From the NCBI GenBank assembly GCA_002105175.1, contig MCGE01000012.1:930001-994000 (forward strand): DNA of 64,000 nucleotides, written 5' to 3'. This document shows positions 33,376-45,279 of the stretch, piece after piece (position 1 is the stretch's first letter; each line of letters starts with the position of its first letter). The stretch is from Absidia repens (taxonomy: Eukaryota > Mucoromycota > Mucoromycetes > Mucorales > Cunninghamellaceae). The notes beneath the pieces were generated by a model. It was not told where the DNA came from. It saw only the letters and a program-made list of their open reading frames with translations, and did no database searches. The position numbers and the translations under genes were made by a program.

Positions 33376-34146
33376 TCAAAAATCGTAGTCATCATCCTCC
33401 ATATCGTCACGCCGTCGTTTTTGTTGCTGTATGCTTTGCTGAAGATCTACCTCCGGCGCGTCCATCGTCGTAGTTGATGATGTTAGCTGTGACGAGGTCG
33501 CATTTAAAAGTGACGATGGTGGTGGTGCCTAATATTTGAGTAGAATGATGTTATGTTATCAGTCAATCGATCATATATTTATAATTGTTTGTCAACTTAC
33601 ATTTGGACTGATGGAGAAGTTGACCCCTGTTAAGCAATATTTCTCTGCGGGTAATCGGTTGCCATATTTTTCAGGAAGCAAGGGTAAAGGAATCTTGTTC
33701 TTTTCTTCGGCGAGTTCCAATAAAAACTAAAAGAGAGTCGCAAGTACAATACAGGTAGAGAATATGAAGTAAGCTTCCTGATTCGCATATAAGCTTGTTA
33801 GCTTTATTAACTTTTACCTCTTTGGGCGGTGGTGTGGTGAAAGAATGATTGACTCGTCCTTGAATAGCCAATTGTACATCATCTAGATCAATATCAGTCT
33901 TGTTTGCATGTTCCATATAAACTAGAGCATCTTGAAGGACATCAGTCGTATAGCCTAGGCGAAAAAAGGTATTGTGAATGGGAGGAAGCACGTATAATAT
34001 CTTTCTTACTTACGGTGAGCATATTCAAGAATTTGTTGCACTACTTTAGGATCATATTGTTGAACTCCTAAAGCTTGTAAAACCAAAGAGACTGTCGTGG
34101 CATCAGGTGGTTGTACCTGAGTCGAATCTCTCTTCTGAATAGCCAT
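33376..34146 (-). CDS. TAF9: TFIID/SAGA subunit TAF9
   Basis: Four exons (34014-34146, 33818-33954, 33601-33726, 33376-33528) give 182 residues with all phases closing. TAF9 is a histone-fold (H3-like) subunit shared by TFIID and SAGA, where it pairs with TAF6. The histone fold covers residues 15-90: DATTVSLVLQALGVQQYDPK, then ILEYAHRYTTDVLQDALVYM and DIDLDDVQLAIQGRVN. The conserved extension FLLELAEEKNKIPLPLLPEK, then GNRLPAEKYCLTGVNF, follows and confirms TAF9 over other histone-fold TAFs. The tail is acidic and basic. Its start lies only 119 bases from the divergent gene at 34266. Confidence 0.94.
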
Positions 34147-34265
34147 GGTGAGAATTGCGAAGAGAGAGAAAAAAAAATGAAAAATTGAAAGGCCGCATTT
34201 TTTTTGTGCTAGCAATTTTTTTTTGTAGCCGCTCTTTTATTTATTTTTTGCATCAAAGTGGGAAA
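34147..34265. promoter_or_regulatory. Compact bidirectional promoter
   Basis: Only 119 bases separate the start codons of TAF9 (minus) and the 579-residue protein (plus), so both promoters and both 5' UTRs must share this stretch. It holds GGCCGCATTTTTTTT and several T runs and no classic TATA box. Confidence 0.6.
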
Positions 34266-36167
34266 ATGGCAACACCACCACCGCAAGAAGAAAAAGCACA
34301 AGTCAGCGAACAGGCTGCCTTTCCACCCATACGACACAAATCTACTACTCTTCCGCCAGCACCAACAGAACCACGTCAACCACCAAAAAACAGTACCAAC
34401 AAAACCATTCTCGACTACCTTTTATATCGATCAACTCAATCGCGTTTGAAGCAAGCACAAGTTGAATCGTTGGAAATGACAACATATCTACAACAAAATC
34501 AGGACAAAGATACTATTCAGGAACAGAAACAACGTTGGATGGAGATGATGAATGTCGCCGAACAAGATAAAAACGCTGTGGAATCCGTTGTGAAAGGTAA
34601 AGCATTCTCGCAAGCAAAAATGCAAATTTATGAACTTGTACTCATTTCCTGTATCATCATGGATCGTCCTTTACACGTAGGGATTTTGTCAAACCATCGT
34701 AGCAAGCGGCCCTCCTTTGAAATTGACAATCATTTTGAACAGCGATTACACCTTTGCCAACTAACGAATCTGATCTTTGGAAGACGCGAAACAAGCGAAA
34801 CCGACACGACGACTGATACTTCGTCCACTACCTCCAACAAACGACGTAGACGTCACCACCTTCACCACCATCAACACCATCACCATCATCATCAACACCA
34901 CTTACATCTTCATCAGCATCATCGACGACCAGAAACATCCACGGAACAAGCCACTATCGGTCAAGACGACAACGAAACAAAGATATGCAGATGGACATCT
35001 ATGATTACACCGAACCACTGCCGACGCCATCGATTGCAACTATGTGACCTATGCACTGATAAGTCTACTACATTACTGTCCACCAAGGTGGCGTCGTCGT
35101 CGTCATCTCCATTTTCACCTGGGCTTTTGGAAGCGATACCTACGTTTTTGAAAACAAGTGCGGATTTACTACGACACACGTTAGAAACAAATCACCACCA
35201 ACACCACGATCAAGACAATATTGGTGATGACGATGATGATGATGACAACAAGAAGAAACCAATGATTTTTGCTGGACAAAAGGTGATGGGCGGTGGCATG
35301 CCTCCAAGATGGTACGACTTGTTTTTGGAACTGTTGACACAAGCCGCCATTGAATGCTACCTCTGTGATATGGAGACTGGTTTGGAAGCCATTTATGAAA
35401 TTTTTTCGTATGGTGATGTGGAGGATGAAGATGAACCGGAACGCCACACCGATGATGAAGAAGATGAAGACGAAGAAGACGAAGAAGACGAAGACGAAGA
35501 GGATGTTGAGGATAGCCACACACCAAAGCTAGCATCTGCAGACAACAACAACGACGACGATAACGACGGTGACGACGACGATTGGAGTGTCGAGGCGGCG
35601 GATCATCATTTGCTTTTCCCGAAAACGCGAACCATGTACCTCTTCAAAACTCAAGTGCGGGAACGTGAAAAAGAAGTACGTGATCATTTATGTGTGTGCA
35701 TGCGTATGTGTTTTTATGTACTCACTCGATTTTTTCTTTTTTTTTTGTGTCATAGATCCTGGTTATTGAAGAAAACACCAGTTTACACCAACATTTCCAA
35801 GCACTAGCAAAACGGTATCCATTGGATAATTTTGAAAAGAATATGGGTGAATATATTCAGATGATTCATCATACCATGGCCGTCCCTGATCTAGACACCA
35901 CCAAGGTAAGAAAAAAAGAAGTAATAATTTTAATGAATAGGACTCACGCATTTATACCTATGTTTTTTTTTTTTGTTTTTTTCGTAGGATGAAGGAAATT
36001 CCACCACCATGTTAGAAAAAGAAGCCACCCCTTCGATCTACAAATATCCCTGTGATGGATCCTTACTGATGCCGGAATTGACTGAAGAAGACGAAGAAAC
36101 CAACAACAACAAGCGCCGAGCATCTGTGGATTTGGAAAAGGACGATGACTCTAAGAGACACGGTTAG
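34266..36167 (+). CDS. Unrecognised acidic, His-rich protein
   Basis: Three exons (34266-35675, 35756-35905, 35988-36167) give 579 residues, phases closing. I do not recognise the family. Ordered parts are ILDYLLYRSTQSRLKQAQVE, then a helical stretch to about residue 150 (MQIYELVLISCIIMDRPLHV), the segment MPPRWYDLFLELLTQAAIEC, which runs into LCDMETGLEAIYEIFSYGDV, and, after the first intron, ILVIEENTSLHQHFQALAKR. Between them lie His-rich (about residues 200-220) and Asp/Glu-rich tracts (about 400-460). A possible zinc-binding CHRR..CDLC segment sits mid-protein. No signal peptide or membrane segment is seen. The acidic and His tracts suggest a nuclear protein. The divergent pairing with TAF9 may mean shared expression but says nothing firm about function. 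Confidence 0.75.
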
Positions 36168-36867
36168 CAATAGCAGCAATAGCAACAAATGTAGTTTATG
36201 CCACCTCCCCACTCCCCTCATCATTCCCCTCCCACTTTTTTTTTTTATATATTCCCCATTTTGCTCTGTGTATCTTTGAACTTCTATTTTTCTAATAAAA
36301 AGTCCCTTTTTTTGTGTCTTATCTATTTTGTTGCCTATTGCAAATGTTTTACTTGATGAAACAAACTCTTCTTCCACCCATTTAATATGTATTATAATGA
36401 ATAATGCTCAGAAAAGAAGAAAGAAAGATTGACAGCTTTATATTGATACATAAAACTTGCATTGTATGTACCACTTTGATAACCCCGTTGACATGAAAAG
36501 CAGCCATACTCCGCCTTTTCCCATTTATCGTACAATGTCATTTCGAGATATTCTGCCTATTTTCTTTTGCTTTTCAAAAACGTTCATTCAATGGATTTGC
36601 TATTTTATTATGATTCTCCAGAAGTGCCTTAATGGAGCCAGACGGTATTCGGTACATCATTTTATCCTCATGGAAATGAATGGGGTTTGTCGGGATTTGA
36701 ATAGTGTATTTTTCTAGCTTCGAAAGATTTGGATTTCTTTATCGTTTTTTTGTCTTCCATCATCTCCATACCCATACTCCCCCTCCCTCTTCTGCCCTTG
36801 TAGACTGAACATACGTACATACATACATACATACAACATACTTCACATATAACGTACCTTCCTTCCT
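36168..36867. other. Intergenic upstream of RING gene
   Basis: Contains AATAAA at about 36293, a probable poly(A) signal of the preceding gene. A (CATA)n run at about 36811-36832 lies just before the RING gene. No other gene was seen. Confidence 0.4.
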
Positions 36868-38824
36868 ATGTCTGAACATACTACTGAACCCCCTTTTCAA
36901 CTATCATCCGGAACTGCGCGTTACTGGTGTCATCAATGTGGAAGAGAAAACCCTATTTATATGGCTCCTGATCCTACTTGCCAACGCTGCAACAGTCAAT
37001 TCATTGAAGAAGTAAGTGTTTCATCTCTTTTATTATGGATTGTTTATATATATATGAAAAGAGAGACAGAGGGGGGGGACCTGTTTGTTTTCTTTTGTTT
37101 ATCAAACCAGCAATGTCGCTCACACCTTTGTTGTATCGGTTAGATTGATGATGGTGGCGATGACCCACGGAATTTCTTATCCGGAGTGACTATGGAGGCT
37201 GGAGATAATGACAATGATGATGACGACTTCGGTGGTTGGGAAAACGATATGTTTCAATCGTTCAGAAGATCACTTGGTGGTAGCAACAGCAGCAGCAACG
37301 GTGGTGGTGTCACAAGGACGCGGATACGATTGTCTTCTGATGCAAACGGTGGCAATAGCGAAGGCGAAACACCCATGGATGCGATGCTTCAAAATATTTT
37401 ATCCAATCTTTTATCTTCTGGCATTGGGAATGATCAAGAGGATATGCACAACATCGGTGATGATGATGATGATGATGGTGATAATGATGATGATGATGAC
37501 GTTAATGACGGTGATGATGATATTGTTAGCGCACTGGAACGACGACGACGACATCGACAACGATTACAACGACGAACACCGATGGTATTCTATAGGAGCC
37601 TGGTTGATGGAAATATGCAAGTGACGCCTCTTACTATAGCCAACAACTCTGTAGAAGGTCGACAAGGAGATAGGCTCTTCCCAAATGGTAGTAGTGGTGG
37701 TGGTGATGATGATGATGATGATACCGAAGATGACAATCGCAATACAAGACAGGGCGTAGGCAATAATCTTCAAGGGTAATAATGAAAAAAATAGACACTA
37801 TGTTATCATCGTGACTCATCTTTTTATACACCATATATAAACCATAGTATTCTTCAACTCATTTCAACATTGACAGGTGCTTCTATGGTCGGTAACCCAA
37901 ATGATTATGTATCTTCGCAAGCCGCTCTGGATAATATTATCACCCAATTAATGGAACAAACTGGAAGGTATATATAACGGCGATTCATCCCTTCATTCGA
38001 ATGTACTAACGAAATATCTCTTTTTTTCCTAAAAAATTATCAGCGGATCAGCAGCGCCTCCTCCTGCCTCCGAAGATGTGATATCTGGTTTGCCGAAAAG
38101 AGCCATATCGGAAAAAGAATTCAGTAAGTTTTTGTACTTTATATGGTACCGATCCACTCATATCTCCCCTCCTTCCCGCCCATTCTTATCATAGTAGAAG
38201 ATCAAATTGATTGTGCTGTGTGCAAGGATGATTTCAATATATCAGAACTGGTGATTGAACTCCCCTGTCAACATGTATTCCACGATGATTGCATCAAGCC
38301 TTGGTTGAAAGTGAATGGGACCTGTCCAGTGTGGTAAGTGTTTTTTTTAGAAAAATAAAATAAATAAAATTGCATAATGTGGTTTCTATAGATATTTATT
38401 CTTCTTTATTTGTAGTCGACATTCTGTTGCTCCGCCTACCACCTCAGCAAATCAAGAACAAGAAGGAAATGACCACCATGAAACATCATCATCATCATCA
38501 TCTGACGTAGGTGATTATTCCATTCAATCAACAAATCGTGATCCGCACGGTCCCTTTGAAACTGATTCACTTTCGCCCAGATACCTCAATTCTCGTTACC
38601 CTTCGTCAACAACAGCAACACCAAATGGCACTGCCAGCACCACTCCATCTGCCCCAGCCTCGGCATGGCTTTCTCGTCCTGCATCGTCATCACCATGGTC
38701 CTCCAGTATTCCCCGCATGTTTCCCCAGGCTAGTGACAGCACTTATAGGAGCTTACGTACACCGTCGAGACAACAAGGCCAATCCAACACTGACCCTGTG
38801 GATGTGGATATCGAATTAGATTAG
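36868..38824 (+). CDS. RING-H2 E3 ubiquitin ligase, RNF115/RNF126 (BCA2) type
   Basis: Six exons (36868-37011, 37144-37775, 37848-37967, 38044-38123, 38195-38333, 38416-38824) give 507 residues. It should transfer ubiquitin from an E2 to substrates, and relatives act in protein quality control and endosomal sorting. The N-terminal BCA2 zinc finger reads YWCHQCGRENPIYMAPDPTC followed by QRCNSQF. The RING-H2 domain starts DCAVCKDDFNISELVIELPC, continues QHVFHDDCIKPWL and ends GTCPVCRHSV; splicing of the last intron completes the final Cys pair. The helix before the RING (SSQAALDNIITQLMEQTG) is also typical of this subfamily. Acidic Asp/Asn repeats fill the middle, and the C-terminal tail is Ser/Pro-rich. 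Confidence 0.92.
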
Positions 38825-39821
38825 ATTCGCTTATCTATTATTTACCTCTTTTTGTCGTTGTTGTCCTCCCTCCTCTCCCTCCCTCCATCATCATCTTTTA
38901 TATATTTTATACTATTATCATGTATTATACTATGTATATTGATTTGCATCAAAATAAAAACAGCTCTTTTTTTCCTTCGTTAATCTATGACTTTATTATT
39001 TTCATTTTCTTGGCAAATAATGCCACTTTTGAATGATCAGTGAGACAACGAACAGCAAGGTGCATGTTTTTATTTTATGGATTATTTATACTGTGCAGCT
39101 ATACGGCAGGATGGAACAAAAGGGAGATCTAACAATGATTGGTGATACTGTATGACACTTGGACGGAGTTTCTATCAAGACATCAACAATGGGTGACAGC
39201 AGCGCAAACAACACTATGATACTATTTTTTTTTTTTTTTATGAAGATACACTCGCAACAAATAGTTGAATCGCTTATTAGTCGACAACAAAAACTATTCA
39301 ATATTACGTTAGTTAATATGTAGATAGATGATACTGTACGCAACTGACGGTAATATACATCTTTTGAAATATACCCTCCTCCTTCCCTTATTGAAACTCC
39401 TCAGTCTCACTTCAAATAATGAAAATTAAAAAAAGCAAGTGTTAATATGTGTGTTTTGACCAAAACAAACTGCAAAACACGGCAAGTGATTAATAAGGTT
39501 GTTGACTTTCCGTGAGAACCTTTTGATCTGATGATGAAATATGATTGGACGATGTTCTCAAAAGATCACATAAAGTTATCTCTGAATGAAAAAATACGAT
39601 AAAAAATCGTTCCTCAAGGGGTGAAATCCGCGGAGTTTTTGATCTATCATTTTTTTTTTTTGGGTAAATTCGGGTTTCCCGACTTTTTCCTCTTCTTTCT
39701 GTTTTATCTTTTTTTTTTTTCCCCTTATCAAAAGTTGAAAATATCTCTCCACTTTTATTTTATTTTTTATTTCACTACCTTTCCTATTTTTCTACTAAAA
39801 ACAACGATATCAACTTTTGTG
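38825..39821. other. Intergenic upstream of GATA gene
   Basis: AATAAA at about 38953 probably ends the RING transcript. GGTGAAATCCGCGGAG at about 39620-39635 lies some 190 bases before the GATA start and resembles the motif in other promoters here. A long pyrimidine-rich leader runs up to the start codon. Short ORFs within it are not supported. Confidence 0.45.
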
Positions 39822-40949
39822 ATGGCACCAGTACGACAAAGATCACTTACTCGCTGTGTACAATGTCATGCGTCCTTTAGGCCTTTGGTTTGGGGAAGGG
39901 AAACTGGACAAGGACCCATGTGTGATAACTGTGGTAACAGTGTCCATTCATCAGGAACATCAACTACGCCGTCGCCTGTCTTACCGTCTAGCAATGACGC
40001 CACAACACCATCTATTAGCAACAACAATGATACATACAACACTCTAGACGCCTCCGAGTGCTTCAATTGCCATACTACAACAACACCACTTTGGAGAAGG
40101 GATGCCAATGGACATACAATTTGCAATGCATGTGGACTTTATTACAAATTACACAGTGTCCATAGACCTGCTACCATGAAACGAACCGTGATCAAGCGAC
40201 GCAAACGCTTGACGGATGAACATCACGCCATTCATAAGGACGATTACCATTTACAACAGCACCAGCAGCAGCAGCAACAAAAGAAGAAAACCAGCAACAG
40301 TAGCAATGTGAAGGATGGGTTGATCCAGGTGAAAATGGATGCACAGCAACACAACACAATAACAGCAACATCGTCGCCGCCACAGAAACTGTTGGATTCA
40401 CCACACCGACATCACATTTTAACGCCCTCTTCTTCACCGACGATCCAACAGCAACATCGGCTACAGGAACCGTGCTACGGTGGAAGCAGCAGTCAACAAC
40501 AACAACAGCAGCAGCAGCATCAGCAGGATCACTTATTATTCTCCCCTGGTAGCGGTGGTGGTGGCAGCAAGAAGAAAAGGCGGCAACTACTTCAAGAAGA
40601 AATCACACAACTGACTCGACTACTGTCCAACAAAGTACATGAATTGACTCGACTGGATCTTGAAGAGGAAGAAGAAGAAGGCAACGAGAATGGTATAGAA
40701 CAGCAACAACGGCCTATGGAAGTGGAAGAAGATCGGGTCATGTCCTCCTCATCGTCTGTGTGTTCCTCAACCACGTCCATGCACCTTCCATCACCTCCTA
40801 CCCCTAGCAGTGGCGGCGGTGACCAACAAGAAAAAGAAATCGCTCATTCGTTATTATCTCTGGCTTCCTCTCCACAATCCAGCCTGCGTTTACCCCCCAT
40901 CTCCACCATGTCCTCCAGTCTCAAACCCTCCCTCTTCGCAGCCGTCTGA
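39822..40949 (+). CDS. GATA-type zinc-finger transcription factor
   Basis: A single exon gives 375 residues starting [12 protein letters not shown]. The ORF is open upstream, but that part is a poly-Phe translation of the leader. The GATA finger is complete: C80-X2-C83-X17-C101-X2-C104 ([20 protein letters not shown]), followed by the basic tail [20 protein letters not shown]. It should bind GATA sites. At the N-terminus a second Cys set, C12-X2-C15-X18-C34-X2-C37, lacks the TPLWRR core, so it may be a degenerate second finger. Near residues 250-280 a basic/leucine heptad stretch ([20 protein letters not shown]) suggests dimerisation, as in Dal80/ASD-4 types. SreA-like iron or nitrogen regulators are alternatives. 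Poly-Gln tracts are present. Confidence 0.88.
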   Translation: MAPVRQRSLTRCVQCHASFRPLVWGRETGQGPMCDNCGNSVHSSGTSTTPSPVLPSSNDATTPSISNNNDTYNTLDASECFNCHTTTTPLWRRDANGHTICNACGLYYKLHSVHRPATMKRTVIKRRKRLTDEHHAIHKDDYHLQQHQQQQQQKKKTSNSSNVKDGLIQVKMDAQQHNTITATSSPPQKLLDSPHRHHILTPSSSPTIQQQHRLQEPCYGGSSSQQQQQQQQHQQDHLLFSPGSGGGGSKKKRRQLLQEEITQLTRLLSNKVHELTRLDLEEEEEEGNENGIEQQQRPMEVEEDRVMSSSSSVCSSTTSMHLPSPPTPSSGGGDQQEKEIAHSLLSLASSPQSSLRLPPISTMSSSLKPSLFAAV

Positions 40950-41759
40950 TTTTGCTTCCTATTTTGTTTGTAGTTATTTTCATATATATATAGTTTCATT
41001 TTTAATATATCATATTACGTTGTTTTTTTCTTTCTATTGTTATTTTATCGTTATCATATAGATTTTACCCCTCCTCCTCCTCCTCCTCCTCCTTTCTCTT
41101 TAGTTTTAGTTTTTATTTTATATTTTATCTTTTGATATTTTATGATGGAACTGACTTTAAATAAAAATAAAATATACCTTTTGACTCTTTTTTTTTTGGG
41201 ATATCATGTGTGTATGTTGTGTTGTATATATGAATCGTCCACCTTAATATTTTCCATATACAGGACCCGGAGATTCTTTTCGTCGCTTTGGCCGACTGAT
41301 AGATAAGATAAAATTTATGCTTTTGGTTTACAATAAGTTTTTTATTTTTTTCATTTTTTTATTTTCATTTTTTGCAGAATTGGGGGAGTGTCAGATTATT
41401 GTTGTAGTGGCTATGTATATATGTATGTTGGATGCAGACAAACCCACATCTGACCTTTTTATTTTGAATGTGTGGAAGTGTGTGGATGATGCTTTTTGGT
41501 GTGCATGGTGATAATCCATACTTGTTCTTCTCTTTCTTTTTCTTAAAACATCATCGATTGAACTTTTTGTTTTTTTTAAAAAAAAAAACCAATACTGTAT
41601 GTATCGTAGAAAATTGCCAATGTACGGTCCTCTTGTATTCGAACCCCGACGACTATCTAAAATTTAGGGTAGCACTTTTCTGAAGCTGTTCTGAGAGTAA
41701 GAATGGATACCTTCGAACCGCTTGATTTATTCCTCAGAACCTTTGCTCTTCCACTCTCA
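40950..41759. other. Intergenic, 3' flank of GATA gene
   Basis: A (CCT)n run sits at 41070-41095 and AATAAA at about 41160-41170. No gene was recognised; the open frames at 41317-41683 are low complexity. Confidence 0.4.
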
Positions 41760-42600
41760 ACATGTATCAGAGAACTCTACAAGAGGTGTGCCCAATGTAT
41801 CAACGGGAAAACGAAATTGCAGCGTATTTGTGAGTAGTATCGTTATTCTGATGTATGTGGCCATACTATATATGGCAAGACAGAGGACATCGAAATCTTC
41901 TTTTATGTGTGTGTGTATGTTTTTGCACCGAAATGATAAAAGTTATTGAATAGGGAAATGGTCAGAACTGCAGCTTAGCAAGAGGCCTCAGAACATGTTT
42001 TAAATCCCGCACACGTGGTTTTTATTTTCTCCTACTTTTTTACTTACCCTTTCTTTCTTCTTTCGTTCTTTCTTTCTTTTTTCTTCTTCATATTCAACTT
42101 CTTTGAGGTTATATTGGAATTATATTAGTGTCAGGACTAGTTTAGAAGGGGGGTGGTTCAGCTCAGGGATTACAAGTTCATTTTGGATCTAGGATCTGAA
42201 GGCACCATTAGTCGGCTTTTTGGAGCCTTCATTAGCTTAATTTAGTGCTAGTTTGTCTATAGATTGTAACACTGTTTGAATAAAATACACCTCTTTTTAA
42301 TTACTTCAACGAAAAATTATCCCATTAGTATCGCTCAAGTCTTGTACTAGAGATCGCTTTTTACCATCTCTCCTTTCTGGTTCGTGTTAACAGTTGTTAT
42401 GTGCCACAATAAAAGATATCTATTTCTAGTCTTTCTCGTTTGTATCTGCCTTGCACAATACAGTATATTAGATTTTTAGATCTCTTTTTACAATCGTCCC
42501 TTTAGAATAGTGGTTACCATTTTCCATTTTCCCCCCCGTAGTAGTCTTCCTCATGCCTCTCCCAACAGATCCTTTATAATGTGTTTTTGATGTGTGTTGC
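41760..42600 (+). repeat. Dispersed repeat, copy E with upstream arm
   Basis: The core starts at 41998 with TTTTAAATCCCGCACACGTG. The pyrimidine tract and conserved block follow, but the 3' hairpin arm (ATGCATGGGGAAACCCTTTC in other copies) is deleted, because ATTACAAG runs straight into TTCATTTTGG near 42178. AATAAA signals are at about 42289 and 42408. The arm from 41760 to 41997 matches that of copy C. Confidence 0.85.
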
Positions 42601-43088
42601 TGACATGAGTTCCAACAGGACGGGAGGGGATGGGCCCTTTTCTTAGGTGATTTTATTGCTTTGAGCGTATTTATGACTCATCTCCCCCGACAACGGTATT
42701 GGCATTGTTTATGCGAAAACTGATTCTTTTTTTTTTTTTTTTTTAGTGGGCTAGGTATCCGTACAAGGGGTACCGTGGAATCTGCTACTCTCTAGTTCCG
42801 TCCGAATTGTACACCGTCCACCAGAAAAAAAAAAGACATGGAGCAAATGACGTCTTCCAATTCAATAAATGAAATACCAGATGTGTTTATTGGGGCGACA
42901 TATATCAGTTTGAAGATAATCCCCAGCATATACTGTTGGTATGACTCTTTCATGTCACCCATAATAGGGGCGCTGAGGGGGAGAGGGCATCTATTGGATA
43001 GGATTTAAATACCCGCGAAATCAAATTTATGGTAAGCGGGCATTGGCCTTGGTTTTTTTTCATTCCTTTTTTTTTTTTTGTATGATTC
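42601..43088. promoter_or_regulatory. Upstream region of ERCC8, with TTTAAATACCCGCG motif
   Basis: No gene. TTTAAATACCCGCGAAATC at about 43003-43021 lies 70-85 bases before the ERCC8 start, again resembling the shared promoter motif. A T20 tract is at about 42726-42744. Confidence 0.45.
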
Positions 43089-45089
43089 ATGTATGGATTT
43101 TTGAAAAAACGTGAACAGGGATCTTTACGACCCATACGACTCAAACGTGCGGAAACAACAAAACGTGTCTATGACATTCAACTTAGTCAAAACAAGGAAA
43201 TCAGCAGAGCTCATAGAGGTAAGTAAAGTCATCGATCGACCATGGCCGTTCTACTTTATGAAACTATGAAAGGGTTAGTTTTGTTGCTTAACATTCATTT
43301 CATCTTCGCTTTTTTTCTTTGTTGATAGGGGGCGTGACATGTTTGTCTCTGGAGGGAGTTGAACAACGCTAGTAAGATAATGACATTACAAATGGAACAC
43401 TTGACCGCAGCAGTCAGTGACTCTCACTCACTCACACATACACACATTCTCCATGCTCTTTTTTTTATAGTCTCATGTCTGGAGGGTCGGATGGATATAT
43501 TCATATCTATGACTTACATACCCACTCAAGAGGGAACTATACAAAAATCAAACCAGTGGCAAGCGTTTCAAGGTAAAATACTAATAGGCGGTTGTCGATG
43601 AGATTTAATTTGATATATACTCAAGCGCTTCGCTTCTTTATTTTTTCTTTTCTTCTTTGCACAGATACAATCGACATTTGTATGCAGTTTCAAGCGTGGC
43701 ATGGTTTCCATTTGATACTGGGATGTTTATAAGTTCAAGTTTTGACAAAACGATCCGTGTATGGGATACAAATTCGATGACGGTAAGCCCTGCTCCCGCC
43801 CCTCCCCCTTATAGGTCAGAAATCAACTCACAAGCTTTTTTATATGTGTAATAGGCGGCATGTAATTTTCCATTAGATTCCAGGGTATATTGTCAAGCCA
43901 TTTCTCCTATTGCCTCTCATTGTCTTGTAGCAAGTAAAGATATATTTTTTTGTGAAAATTGGAAAGATTAGGTTTTACTCATGTGTGTTTGTGTTTTGCA
44001 TAGGTGCTGCTGCTGAACCAAGGATACGGTTGTGCGACTTAAAAAGCGGGGCATTTACTCACTCTCTTACTGGCCACACTGGCGAAGTCTATTCATGCAC
44101 ATGGTCTCCCTCGAAAGAGCATATATTATATAGTGGAGGGTAAGCGAGAGCGAAAAAAAACATAAACAAACAAAAAAGCAGAAGTATATTGGTTTTAGAC
44201 AACGATAATGAATGAATTTCATCGTCCTTTTTTTTTTTTTTTTTTTTTTTTTTATATGATTTAGAAACGACGGAGCAGTAAGAGTGTGGGATATACGTCG
44301 AGCGTCCGCCTGTCTCATGTCACTTGATCAAGATAATGGTGGTAAAGTATCGAACGAATTAAAAACTGAAACTTCCATGATGTGTGTGGCGTTTTCCTGA
44401 CTTTATTTTTTTTATATATATTTTCTCGAGGGGGTGATTAGTTGACCGGGATCCGCTTGCAGAAACGAACTCAGCTCACGGGAACAAGGGTGTGAATGGG
44501 CTCACCTTGACTTCCGATGGACGCTATCTGGTGACCCTTGGCATGGATGAAAAAATACGACTCTGGGATACCACGAATGGACACAATACGTTTGTGAATT
44601 ATGGCAGTTATTGGCGAAATCGATTCAAATCTCATCTTCAAGCGGTCGTGTCTGATGCCGATGTATGGCCTCCTCTTTTATTTGTCCCAAGCGATGATCA
44701 ACAGGTGCTCGTGTATAGCCTACTCGATGGAAGGTTGACAAAACGACTAAAGGGTGCATATGGTCGGGTGACAAGTGTCGAACGAAGGTCTTCGTATCAA
44801 GAACTTTATAGTGGCTCGAACGAAGGTGAAATTTTGGTATGGGAACCTACAAAAAAATCAAGTACGGTCGGGACGGCAGTGAACAACACCACTCTGGGAT
44901 CGACATTGACGACCTCCTTTGTAGATGATATGGCCAACAATACAACAATGGAAGGCATCGTAAGTGACAAAACAAGAAAAGCTTATATGTAATGATCTTC
45001 CAAGTGTTAAATTGACTGTTTTTATTTCATACTTTTATTAGTTGGATGCATGGAGCGATAGTGATGATGATGAACATGGTTCACCCTGA
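43089..45089 (+). CDS. ERCC8: ERCC8/CSA-like WD40 repair protein
   Basis: Nine exons (43089-43218, 43329-43371, 43471-43572, 43665-43782, 43855-43933, 44004-44139, 44265-44341, 44463-44959, 45042-45089) give 409 residues, all phases closing. CSA is the substrate receptor of a CUL4-DDB1 ligase that acts at stalled RNA polymerase II in transcription-coupled repair. WD40 blades are visible: [34 protein letters not shown] then [42 protein letters not shown] and [15 protein letters not shown]. The N-terminal [19 protein letters not shown] and the [18 protein letters not shown] blade fit CSA rather than other WD40 proteins. An in-frame stop just before 43089 fixes the start. Confidence 0.88.
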
Positions 45090-45279
45090 AATGCAATAGA
45101 TATATGCTGGACATTTAGTAGCTTGGGTAGATACATCCTTTAGGCATCACTTGTTTGTTTGTTTATGTGTAGTGAAACCTCAAATCCCTTTTGTATTTAA
45201 ATAAAAAAAAATAGCGTATTTATTATCTTGCTTCCTCTCTTCTTCATTTCGCTTTTGTCTATTTATTCATCACATCACC

